DNA of 64,000 nt from Deltaproteobacteria bacterium SG8_13 (GTDB lineage Bacteria > Desulfobacterota > Desulfobacteria > Desulfobacterales > SG8-13), in assembly GCA_001303025.1 (NCBI GenBank), contig LJNK01000015.1, positions 1 through 64,000 of the forward strand. The letters are read 5' to 3'. This document shows, piece after piece, positions 37,646 through 46,999 of this stretch. The position numbers and the translations under genes were made by a program. The notes under the pieces were generated by a model. It was not told where the DNA came from. It was given only the letters and a program-made list of their open reading frames with translations, and did no database searches. Each line of letters opens with the position of its first letter. Within the stretch, counting starts at the first letter, position 1.

Positions 37646-38838
37646 CAGCGCACCTCCCTTTTCTCAGCGTGCGCCAACTCCGGAAACTGTGTGAACGCAA
37701 ACCGGAGCGATGCGAGCATCAATCCCAGGAACCCGAGGCTGATCAGCGCATCGCTGATGCCCAGCGGAAGTTGCAGCGTTGCATGACTCAGTGGAGGTCC
37801 GATCAACAACAGGTGCTCCAGCCAGATCCCGATGATAACGACTGAACAGATGACGAGCATGAATTGGGGCATGGTTTTGATCTTCCTGTTCAGCAAAATG
37901 AAAAACGGCAGCACGAAGCTGACAGCGAAAGTGACCCAGGCCAGGTAGCGCCAAGGGACCATCATGGTGCGCTCGATCACGTAGGCGGTTTCTTCCGGAA
38001 TGTTTCCGTACCAGATAACCACCAGTTGCACGTAGAAAAAATCGGCCCAGACCAGGCAAAAGGCAAAGAAGAGTTTGCCGATGTCGTGGAAATGGGAATC
38101 CGACAGCCGAAAATCGGTACGGGGATTCAAATGCATGACGGCTGCCAGGATGATCAACCCCCCCAGGCCGATATAAATGGCTTTAACGAACGTATAGGCT
38201 CCGAAAAGGGTCGATATCCAGTGAGGGTCCATGGCCATGACCAGATCATAGCCGATCAAGGAGAGCACAAGGGCAAAGGCCAGCAGGTAGAGGATGCCGA
38301 ACAGTCCTTTGCGTTTTTTTATCTTCTCGGGATCCTGCGGCCGGTTTTGCTGCAGCCGGTTGAAAATCGAGCGAATCGGACCCGAACCGTCCGGGGAAAT
38401 CTCCTTTTGCAGCATGGCGTAGTACAGGTAGGTAAAACCGAATCCATACAGCAGCAGCAGACCGACAAAGTTTCGTGTGAACACAAACGGAACGTTGAGC
38501 CAGATCTCCTTGCCGTGCAGGTCCTGCCCGTGACTCCACGGAAAGACGTGGGAAGATCCGAAAAACAGCACCAGAAACAGGATGAAGGAGACTGGAAAGA
38601 AGCCGGCAAACGCCTCCGACAGCCCCGACAGCGGTCCGCTCCATCGGGCGCGGGTGGTGGTCATCAGCGCGGAAAACAGCACCGCACCCTGGGCGATGGC
38701 CGACCAGAGCAGAAAATTGATCAAATATGCCTGCCAGGCCCTTTCCGGATGACCGCTTGCAATACCGTAAGCAAAGGTTCCGAAACCGATCGCGACCAGG
38801 GCTGCGCTCAGCAGCCAGAAAGATTTTCTCGTGTCCAT
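37645..38838 (-). CDS. actF: Alternative complex III membrane subunit ActF-like
   Basis: ~10 TM protein between ActD- and ActA-like genes; TRNFVGLLLLYG, MDPHWISTLFGAY. Confidence 0.85.
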   Translation of the reverse strand: MDTRKSFWLLSAALVAIGFGTFAYGIASGHPERAWQAYLINFLLWSAIAQGAVLFSALMTTTRARWSGPLSGLSEAFAGFFPVSFILFLVLFFGSSHVFPWSHGQDLHGKEIWLNVPFVFTRNFVGLLLLYGFGFTYLYYAMLQKEISPDGSGPIRSIFNRLQQNRPQDPEKIKKRKGLFGILYLLAFALVLSLIGYDLVMAMDPHWISTLFGAYTFVKAIYIGLGGLIILAAVMHLNPRTDFRLSDSHFHDIGKLFFAFCLVWADFFYVQLVVIWYGNIPEETAYVIERTMMVPWRYLAWVTFAVSFVLPFFILLNRKIKTMPQFMLVICSVVIIGIWLEHLLLIGPPLSHATLQLPLGISDALISLGFLGLMLASLRFAFTQFPELAHAEKREVR

Positions 38839-38873
38839 GGCGATATTTTCTGTGTCGGGTTACATGTTGTCGG

Positions 38874-39377
38874 TTATTCGAAAACTCTTGCCTCCCCGCC
38901 GTTACGGGCGAAAAGCGCCAACAAGCCTTCTCGATCCTCGTCGCTGCTGGAAGACAGGATGCCGAAATGTTCACCCGAGCAGCGGGGATCGTAATGTTCT
39001 AGGTTCTCCATCCGGGGCAGCCGTGAAAGCACGAGCATGCCGATCAGATTGCCGAAGATTGCAAACAGGATGGTAAATTCAAACCCGACGATGATAAACG
39101 GAACCACGGCAACCACCGGCTTCCCGCTGACGATCAGCTCCCATCGCAGCGAAGTGAAAATGGCAAGCGCGAAGCCGGTGATAAATCCCAGAATCCCCCC
39201 GCAGAGCGTAAACCAGCCGACCCTGCTGTCTTTCAAACCGAGGGCATCGGATATCTTGTGGCTCGGAATCGGGCTATGGGTTCGGTGCAGCGGCCACGAA
39301 GATGCTTTCAGCTCACCGATGGCAGCCACTGCCTGATCCTCCCGCTTGAAAAGCCCCATGACGTATTTAGTGGCCAT
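38874..39377 (-). CDS. actD: Alternative complex III subunit ActD (DUF3341)
   Basis: MGLFKREDQAVAAIGEL, two TM, PRMENLEHYDPRCSGEHFGI. Confidence 0.88.
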   Translation of the reverse strand: MATKYVMGLFKREDQAVAAIGELKASSWPLHRTHSPIPSHKISDALGLKDSRVGWFTLCGGILGFITGFALAIFTSLRWELIVSGKPVVAVVPFIIVGFEFTILFAIFGNLIGMLVLSRLPRMENLEHYDPRCSGEHFGILSSSSDEDREGLLALFARNGGEARVFE

Positions 39378-40683
39378 GGCCCTCTCCTTCGGCGACGGTC
39401 TCTTTCATTTCGGTCATGGAAACCGACGGCATATGTTTAACGAAAAGCACAAACAGAAAAAAGAACAAGGAAAAGGCGCCGAGCATGATCCCCATCTCGA
39501 TCAATGTGGGGCGGTAAAGGCCCCAGGCGTTGGGTAGAAAACCGTGCCCGACACTTCCGACAATGATCACAAAGCGCTCGTACCACATCCCGATGTTGAC
39601 AATGATCGATATGCCGAACAGCCAGGGGATGGTGGTGCGAATTTTTTTGAAAAAGAACAACAGCGGCGTCAGGGTGTTGCAAATCACCATGATCCAGAAG
39701 CCGTAGGCATAGTCCCCGACGGCCCGCCAGCGGAAGGTTTCCATCTCCACCGTGTTGTGGCTGTACCAGGCGATAAAATATTCGGTCCCGTAGGCGAAGC
39801 CCACGATCAGGCCGGTGAAGATGATTGTTTTGGCCACGCTCTCCAGTACGTGCATGGTGATGATTTTTTCGTAGTTGAAAATTTTCCGCAGCGGGATCAT
39901 CAGCGTCAACACCATGGCCAGGCCGGAATGGATCGCGCCGGCGACAAAGTACGGAGCAAAGATCGTCGTGTGCCAGCCGGGGACGATGCCCAGGGCAAAA
40001 TCCCAGGAAACGACGCTGTGCACGGAGATGACCAGCGGTGTGGCCAGGGCTGCAAAAAACAGGTAAATACGAACGTAATGCCGCCACTGCTCGTGCTCGC
40101 CGGTCCAGCCCAGGGAAAGGGTGGTAAAGATCTTTTTGCGCAGGCCGTCGGAGGTGTCCCGAATCCTGGCGAGATCCGGCAGCATGCCGGTATACCAGAA
40201 CAGCGAACTGACCGTCAGGTAGGTGCTGATGGCCACCACATCGAACATCAGCGGTGATTGAAAATTGGGCCACAGGGTCCGCTGGTTGGGAAGCGGCAGC
40301 ATAAAATACACCAGCCATACTCTACCCACGTGAATGAATGGGAACAGACCGGCGGTGCAGACCGCAAATACCGTCATGGTTTCAGCCGCCCGCGCAATGG
40401 GATTGCGCCAGCCGGCTCGGAAAAGATGCAAAATGGCGGAGATGAGCGTGCCGGAGTGCGCAATACCGACCCAGAAGACGAAGTTGATAAGATAGGTCCC
40501 CCAGGCGACCGGGATGTTCATGCCGGCCACACCGATACCGGTAAAAATCTGATAAAGCCAGCAGGCGGCGCCCAGCATGATGCCGAGCGCCAGCAGAAAC
40601 ACAGCCAGCCAGTACCGCCCGGATGCAGGCCGCAGGGTGTCTAGGACCGTCTGGTCAATTTTCGCAAAGGTCAGTTCGGTCAT
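39367..40683 (-). CDS. actC: NrfD/PsrC-like quinol-binding subunit ActC
   Basis: Multi-TM NrfD family; VFWVGIAHSGTLISAILHLFRAGWRNPIARAAETMTVFAV; start MTELTFAK. Confidence 0.9.
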   Translation of the reverse strand: MTELTFAKIDQTVLDTLRPASGRYWLAVFLLALGIMLGAACWLYQIFTGIGVAGMNIPVAWGTYLINFVFWVGIAHSGTLISAILHLFRAGWRNPIARAAETMTVFAVCTAGLFPFIHVGRVWLVYFMLPLPNQRTLWPNFQSPLMFDVVAISTYLTVSSLFWYTGMLPDLARIRDTSDGLRKKIFTTLSLGWTGEHEQWRHYVRIYLFFAALATPLVISVHSVVSWDFALGIVPGWHTTIFAPYFVAGAIHSGLAMVLTLMIPLRKIFNYEKIITMHVLESVAKTIIFTGLIVGFAYGTEYFIAWYSHNTVEMETFRWRAVGDYAYGFWIMVICNTLTPLLFFFKKIRTTIPWLFGISIIVNIGMWYERFVIIVGSVGHGFLPNAWGLYRPTLIEMGIMLGAFSLFFFLFVLFVKHMPSVSMTEMKETVAEGEGHGH

Positions 40684-40799
40684 GGGTAGGTTCCTGTTCG
40701 CTCCGTAAGATCCGTCGAGTCTGCTGCGCATGGGCTGCCGGTTGGCGCGGCCGAAGCTGGTGCCCGCCTCGGCCTGCCCCACATAACGGGCTCAACAGA

Positions 40800-43766
40800 C
40801 TATACCTTTTGAATAACTTTTTTCAAATAGAACACCGCCGGTTTGGTGTTCAGGTACCCCATAATCTGATAAGCCCGCGGGTCTTCTGCCAGTTTGCGCA
40901 CCTTGCTGCCGGGATCCATCAGGTTGCCGAACGCCAGCGCCTCGGTCGGACAGGTCTGCACGCAGGCCGGAACGATCTCACCGTCACGTATGCTGCGATC
41001 TTCATCTTTGGCCAGCCCGTGGGCTTGCTTGATGCGCTGTACGCAAAAAGAGCACTTTTCCATCACCCCCTTGGAACGTACGGTAACATTCGGATTGAGC
41101 TGCAGTTCCAGCGGCTCGGGCCATCTCCAGCTGAACCAGTTGAAACGCCGGACTTTATAGGGGCAGTTCTGGGAACAAAACCGTGTGCCGATGCAGCGGT
41201 TGTAAATCTGGTTGTTCATCCCCTCTTTATTGTGGTGGGGCGCATACACCGGGCACACCGACTCACAGGGCGCGTTGTCACAGTGCTGGCACATCAGCGG
41301 CAGAAAGACGAGCTGTCGCGCATCGTCGGGATCTTCGTAGCGCTCCACGCTGAGCCAGGCCATCTCGCGTCCCTGCATCACCTGTTTGTCTCCGACGATG
41401 CCGATGTTGTTTTCCGCGTAACAGCCCGCCGCGCAGGCGCCGCAGCCGATACAGCGGTCCATATCGACCGCCATGGCCCACCGGTATCCTTCGTGCTGGT
41501 GGGGTGTGTAAAAATCCAGTTTGGGGTCATACCCCTCCGGCAGGGGCAGTACCAGTGGAAAATCGGACATGGTTAAGCCGGATTTTTTCTTTTTTGTCAG
41601 ATCTGCTAACGAATCCAACCCGACGGTGAGGGCAATTTTCCGTCCATGTTGGCTCCGACTGCCGTCGGTGTTGGCCAGCTTCGCCTTGCGACCGGTTTTT
41701 GCCACCTGCACCCCGCCGGTAACAAAGTGCGGTCCGCCGGTTCGGGGATCCGTTTCCGCCGGCAGCAGCCGCAGGGGATTTGTCCCTTGTCCCTCGGCGT
41801 AACGACCGTAGGCCGTGTGGCCCTGCCCGATGCCCATGACCAGCATGCCGGGACGAACGCTATGGGTCAGGTACACCGGTGCTTCCAGATTCCCCCGATC
41901 GGTTTTGACCTGTACCGACTCGCCGTGTTTCAATCCCTGCTGCTTGAGGGTGTCCGGGTGCATCATTACCGGCGTCTGCCATGCCACCCGGGTAATCGGA
42001 TCGGGGATTTCACACAACCATGGCCGGTTGGCCCCGCGCCCGTCAAAAAACCTCACGGTCGGCACAGCCGCAAGGGTCAACCCCGAGGCATGCGGTTCGG
42101 CCAGCGTGGAAAACAGCTCCTCGATTTTTTCAGCAGCCGGCCCGCCGGCTCTGCCCTTGTATCGCTTCGGTTCCGGCAACTGGTGGATACCGCCTTGCTG
42201 AACGGCCTTGAGCCAGTCCAGTTCGCCATTTATATCGGCCCGCGAAAGCATCCTGCCGACCAGATGCCCCTTGTAGCCTTCCGCAGATCTTTTGTTGCCG
42301 TCCACCGTCTTCAGCAGCAAGTCTCCGAGCGTGGGGGAATCGGTCAGCCTTCCCATGGCCGGCTGCAAGGTGGATACCGGGACCTGCTTGCCGCTGTACT
42401 CGTCCCAGGTTTCCAGAAAATGCCGCACCGGGAATATCAGGTCCGCCAGAACGGAAGTTTCGTCCATGAAGCTGTTGAATGCGACCGTGTAGGTGGCTGG
42501 ATTGCTGATCGCCTTTTCGATCTCCCCACCGCCGGCAACTGCATACACGGGGTTGACGTTGTTGAGCAGCAAAAGCGCCGGGGGATCCTCTGCGAACTTT
42601 CGAAACGTTTCCTTCACATCGAAAAGTGACGCGGCGACCTCCACCCGGTGGCGCTGCTCGAAGTCGAAAAGCGAGAGATCCGGATCGAGGATCAGGTTCA
42701 ACAGGTTGACCGCCACGTCGGTCTGCAGGGAATTCGAACTGCCGTTGCCGAGGCCCGCGCCCAATACCAGCGGTCGACCGGCCCGTCTCAGGGCCTCGGT
42801 AAGGCGCTCGAAGTCCTGGACCGATATGCCCGTGAGCTTTGAAACCGTGGCTTTGTCGTATGCAGACGCCGTGTTTCCCAGCTGATAGCGCAGTTTTCGA
42901 CTTAAACCGGTCGGCCGGCCGAGTTTCAGGATCTCCCTTAGAAGCCCGAGCGCCACGACGGCCTCGCTGCCGGGTCGGCAGTCCAGCCACAGATCCGCAT
43001 TGGCGCCGGTCAGCGTCTGGTAGGGGCTGACAAAAAAGAAGCGCCCTTTCCCGCCGCCGTCCAGCGCATGCATCTGCATGAATTTGCGGGCATATTCCAC
43101 CGGTGACAACCACGTGTCCAGAAAATCGGCACCGAAGGCAATCAGCAAATCGGCCTGCTGCATGCGGTAGGAAGGCAGGCCCCTGACGCCAAAAACAATT
43201 TCGTTGGCAGATTTCAACGACTCGTAGCCGAGAGGCTCAAAGACCAGCGGTGGGGCGGATTTGTATTGCGTCAGGGTTTCGGTGCAAAGCTGCAGGAGGG
43301 TGTCGCCGATCACCTCGGTAACCATGCGCACCCGATTATCTCCGCTGCCGGCTGCTTGTGCTGTTTTTTCCAGCAGCATCCCTTCGGCCTCTGCAAAGGT
43401 GATCGCGCGCCAGCCGCCGTCACTTTTAAGATAGGGGCTGCGCAGCCGGTCCGGGTTATAAACGCCCTGCAGGGCCGCCTGGCCGCGCATGCACAACTTC
43501 CCGCGATTCACCGGGTGAAGGGGATTTCCTTCCACTTTTATGAGCCGGCCTTCCCGGTTGCCGGCCAGAATCCCGCAGCCGGCAGGGCACTCCCGGCATG
43601 TGGTTGCATACCAGCTGGTTCGGCCCACCACCATGTCTTCCGGGGCGTGGATGAGGGAAAACAGGTTTTTTTCCGGTCGGGGGGCATTATAAGGATCGGG
43701 AGAGCAGCCGACAGCCATCGACACGCTTCCCATACCGACAATTTTCAAAAAGGTTCGCCGATCCAT
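40800..43766 (-). CDS. actB: Alternative complex III Fe-S subunit ActB (molybdopterin-oxidoreductase-like domain fused to ferredoxin-like domain)
   Basis: Tat-like MDRRTFLK; CRECPAGC...CMRGQ; C-terminal CIGCGACAAGC, CQHCDNAPCESVC, CIGTRFCSQNCPYKVRRFNWF, CSFCVQRI...CVQTCP. Confidence 0.92.
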   Translation of the reverse strand: MDRRTFLKIVGMGSVSMAVGCSPDPYNAPRPEKNLFSLIHAPEDMVVGRTSWYATTCRECPAGCGILAGNREGRLIKVEGNPLHPVNRGKLCMRGQAALQGVYNPDRLRSPYLKSDGGWRAITFAEAEGMLLEKTAQAAGSGDNRVRMVTEVIGDTLLQLCTETLTQYKSAPPLVFEPLGYESLKSANEIVFGVRGLPSYRMQQADLLIAFGADFLDTWLSPVEYARKFMQMHALDGGGKGRFFFVSPYQTLTGANADLWLDCRPGSEAVVALGLLREILKLGRPTGLSRKLRYQLGNTASAYDKATVSKLTGISVQDFERLTEALRRAGRPLVLGAGLGNGSSNSLQTDVAVNLLNLILDPDLSLFDFEQRHRVEVAASLFDVKETFRKFAEDPPALLLLNNVNPVYAVAGGGEIEKAISNPATYTVAFNSFMDETSVLADLIFPVRHFLETWDEYSGKQVPVSTLQPAMGRLTDSPTLGDLLLKTVDGNKRSAEGYKGHLVGRMLSRADINGELDWLKAVQQGGIHQLPEPKRYKGRAGGPAAEKIEELFSTLAEPHASGLTLAAVPTVRFFDGRGANRPWLCEIPDPITRVAWQTPVMMHPDTLKQQGLKHGESVQVKTDRGNLEAPVYLTHSVRPGMLVMGIGQGHTAYGRYAEGQGTNPLRLLPAETDPRTGGPHFVTGGVQVAKTGRKAKLANTDGSRSQHGRKIALTVGLDSLADLTKKKKSGLTMSDFPLVLPLPEGYDPKLDFYTPHQHEGYRWAMAVDMDRCIGCGACAAGCYAENNIGIVGDKQVMQGREMAWLSVERYEDPDDARQLVFLPLMCQHCDNAPCESVCPVYAPHHNKEGMNNQIYNRCIGTRFCSQNCPYKVRRFNWFSWRWPEPLELQLNPNVTVRSKGVMEKCSFCVQRIKQAHGLAKDEDRSIRDGEIVPACVQTCPTEALAFGNLMDPGSKVRKLAEDPRAYQIMGYLNTKPAVFYLKKVIQKV

Positions 43767-44363
43767 GGACCCAAATTCTCCGCGATCAGATTGGGTTAGC
43801 GGCTATCGCCGTGCCTCGCAGCCTCGTCGGATGTAACACGTGCCACTGAGCCACTAACATGTTCAAAATAATGAGAATCGAAGGCAGGTATGTACTTTAT
43901 GGGGTTATAAAATATCGCCAGTGATGTCAAGGATTGATGTTGGCCCCTGCCTGCGGTGGATTGCCGCCGGGTCCGATGCGGCAGCGGCCAGGGGTCCGGT
44001 TGCTGAGATGTATTTTCGGATGCTGCTTTCACAAGATCGGCGACGATCACAACCGATCGCAACCGTTGCAGAAGAACTCCTGCCAGGCGCGTCGATCAGC
44101 AAAGGGCGCCATAAGCGAAAATAATCGCGTCGGCATCGATAGATGCCTTCGGTGAAATAGATTGTGGGATTGGCCGTGTAAAGGCAACTGCTTTCGCAGA
44201 CGAAAAAGGCCGGCAGATGGTACGGGGGGTGGGGGTGGATGGCCCCTTGAAATCCGGGGCCACTGTCGAACTGGCGGCGGCCAGCATTGAAGAATTCGCC
44301 CGGATCAAATCCTGACTCGGTTGAACCCGGATAAAAAAATATTCATCCACTCGGTGGAAAGAT

Positions 44364-46865
44364 TCACGAACCTGTGGCCAGGTTGTTGCTTCGGAAACGC
44401 ATATTGATCTCCAGTCTTTCCAGCGAAAGCTTCAGCACGTCACGCACCTGGGGCCGCTCCTGCAAATAGTTGTGGGCAAAGCGCTTGGCCTCCTCGGCCT
44501 GACGGACTCCAACCGCTGGAAATATGGCGGTAATGACACGCTCGTAAAGCAGGGGGTGAAACTTTTCCAATTCTGCCTGGTTGGCCAGGTACCAGTCCCA
44601 CAGCAGGTCTGCAGCACACGGATTGCCGGCCATGGCCGCTATCGGGATAAATTTGTTCCGATCGGGCACTTCGTCCAGGGCGAATTGCAGGATTTCTTCG
44701 ATTTGGGCCCGCTGCCTGAAACTTCCCATCGCAGCGAGAATGTTCAGCCGCTCGTGCTCACTTTCGGAATGTCGAAAACGCGTCAGGATCCAGTCGAGCT
44801 CCTTTGCCGCGCCCCGCAGCGCACCCACCTGGAAAACGGCCTTTTGTATGTCGGGATGAACCGCCTCATTTTGGGTGCGCAATGCGACGAATTTCTGATG
44901 GGCAAAGTCGGCAATACTGGCAGAGCCGAACATCGCCGCAGGCAGGATGATTTGATCGCGCATCAAAGAGGCGGTGAAGGGCTCATTTGCTGCCGGTTCG
45001 AAACCGGCCTGGTTGAGAGCGTTTTCGAGTATCGCCTTTCCCACGGCGGCCACCTTCCGCCGGCCGCCTTCTTCCAGCAGAAGGTAGGCCTGCAGAAGGT
45101 TATTGGCGATGCTCACAACAGGAAGATACGCTTTTTCCTGCCGGTAGGACTGCAGGAAACGCAGATAGGCATCCAATCCGACCTGCCCACTTCTGACCAG
45201 GGCGTACAGATCGTTCTGCAATCCCCAGCGATCCTCCGCCGGAAGATTGCGGTTCTCTATATACGATGAAAGAGATGCCAGCGCCTCGGTGTCATCGTAA
45301 CAGGTTCGGTAAAAGCCATTTTGCCCGGCATTGATCTTGTAGGCCACCGGTTCTTGATCTAACGCCACTATCTGCTCTTTCTCCGTCAACAGGGTCTGCA
45401 CAATTTGTGATTCTCCGCTGGATGTGAACAGCGCAATGTTGACAGGAATGTCCCAGCGTTGATCGAATGAACTGGGCAGGTAGGAAAACCGCTGCTGTTT
45501 CAAAAAGAGCTTGCCACCTTCCTTGCGAACGCTTACCAGCGGATAACCCGGCTGTTCTATCCAGCTTTTCATCATCTTTTTGATCGGTTGTTCGGACACG
45601 GCCTCAAATGCTTCCCAAAGGTGATGACTGGCGGCATTCCCATAGGCGTGGCTCTCAAGGTAACGGGTCAGCCCGTTTCTGAAATTTTCATCTCCGATGT
45701 AGCCCTTGACCTGCCGCAGAATGCTGCCTCCCTTGCTGTAGATGATCGGGGCGGTGCTGGAGTTGATCACCACATGCTCACCGCCGGGGATTTCAATGGC
45801 AAAGGTTTCATGCATGCCGTCTCTGGCCAGTGCGGTGTCGGTCTGCCCCCCTAAAAACTGCTCCCAGATGCCCCACTCCGGGTGGTGGCGGTCCACGACC
45901 CCGTATCCGAAAAATGTGGCAAAGCTCTCGTTGAGCCAGAGGTATTCCCACTTGGAAGGCGTTACCAGGTTCCCGAACCACTGGTGGGCAATCTCGTGGG
46001 CGATCACCTCACAGATCCGCTCTTCTCCCGAGCGTGAGGTGATGTTCGGATAATGCAGCAGCAGGTTTTCACGGAAGGTGATCGCTCCCCAGTTTTCCAT
46101 TGCGCCGAAGGCAAAGTCGGGGATGGCAATCAGATCCATTTTTGGCAGCGGGTACGGGATCCGATAGTATCGTTCACAGAACCCGAGCGCTTTGCGTCCG
46201 AAGTCCAGGCCGTATGCGGCATACCGGGACATCGCCGGCAGGGTGACCGCCCGCACCCGACCATCGGTTTCGTCCTGGACGATTTCAAAAGCGCCGACGC
46301 CGAAGAACAGTAAATAGGTGGACATCCGGGGAGTCTGGGTGAAATGAACGCGCTTTTTGCCGTCTCCGACATTCACCTCTTGCTTGACGATACCATTGGA
46401 AATGGCCACCAGGTCCTTGTCGACGGTCATCACCACTTCGAAGGTCGCCTTTTTCTGCGGATGATCCTGGCAGGGAAACGCCCTGCGGGCGTCGCTTTCC
46501 TGAAACTGCGTGACTGCGATATAGCGGGCCTGGCCGTCAGTCCGGTAGCCGCTGCGGTAAAAGCCGGCCATCCGGTCATTGATCGATCCACTGTATTCAA
46601 TTCTCATCCGAATGTCACCATCCAGCGGCTTCGGCAGCCGGATGCGAAGCTGTTCCTTTTCGGGCTCCAGGGTTGCGGCACAGCTCTCCCAATTGTCGTT
46701 GACCCGCACGCTGCAGGAGAAAATGTCCAGATCCAATGCATGCAGCAGAACCTCGTGGGCCGGCTGCGTCATTTCGCCCGATATATCGACCTGGCCCAGG
46801 AAACGGAAACTGGTGAGATCCGGTGTAAGGGAAATTCGGTAGTGGGTGGGGACAAAATCGTTCAT
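44364..46865 (-). CDS. M1-family aminopeptidase
   Basis: GAMENWGAIT exopeptidase motif, HEIAHQWFGNLVTPSKWEYLWLNES zinc site. Confidence 0.95.
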   Translation of the reverse strand: MNDFVPTHYRISLTPDLTSFRFLGQVDISGEMTQPAHEVLLHALDLDIFSCSVRVNDNWESCAATLEPEKEQLRIRLPKPLDGDIRMRIEYSGSINDRMAGFYRSGYRTDGQARYIAVTQFQESDARRAFPCQDHPQKKATFEVVMTVDKDLVAISNGIVKQEVNVGDGKKRVHFTQTPRMSTYLLFFGVGAFEIVQDETDGRVRAVTLPAMSRYAAYGLDFGRKALGFCERYYRIPYPLPKMDLIAIPDFAFGAMENWGAITFRENLLLHYPNITSRSGEERICEVIAHEIAHQWFGNLVTPSKWEYLWLNESFATFFGYGVVDRHHPEWGIWEQFLGGQTDTALARDGMHETFAIEIPGGEHVVINSSTAPIIYSKGGSILRQVKGYIGDENFRNGLTRYLESHAYGNAASHHLWEAFEAVSEQPIKKMMKSWIEQPGYPLVSVRKEGGKLFLKQQRFSYLPSSFDQRWDIPVNIALFTSSGESQIVQTLLTEKEQIVALDQEPVAYKINAGQNGFYRTCYDDTEALASLSSYIENRNLPAEDRWGLQNDLYALVRSGQVGLDAYLRFLQSYRQEKAYLPVVSIANNLLQAYLLLEEGGRRKVAAVGKAILENALNQAGFEPAANEPFTASLMRDQIILPAAMFGSASIADFAHQKFVALRTQNEAVHPDIQKAVFQVGALRGAAKELDWILTRFRHSESEHERLNILAAMGSFRQRAQIEEILQFALDEVPDRNKFIPIAAMAGNPCAADLLWDWYLANQAELEKFHPLLYERVITAIFPAVGVRQAEEAKRFAHNYLQERPQVRDVLKLSLERLEINMRFRSNNLATGS

Positions 46866-46999
46866 TCAAACCTCCAGGTCATGGCTTTTACCGATGACAA
46901 ACATAAGACCTGGAGGCAAAACCGTCAATTCACTGCCACAGGGCTTTGAAATTGCGGCAGGCCGGGGTTTTTCTACCGGACTATAGTCGAAGGGCACCG

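Noticed and set aside
36350-37786. 478-aa ORF antisense to ccoN/actA
   Set aside because: Crosses two recognised genes; shadow ORF
44096-44350. 84-aa minus ORF and a coding-like plus-strand stretch (AKIIASASIDAFGEIDCGIGRVKATAFADEKGRQMVRGVGVDGPLKSGATVELAAASIEEFARIKS) in the actB-aminopeptidase gap
   Set aside because: Plus-strand frame begins right after a stop with no start codon until near its end, and neither frame matches a recognised family; could be a gene remnant but not supportable
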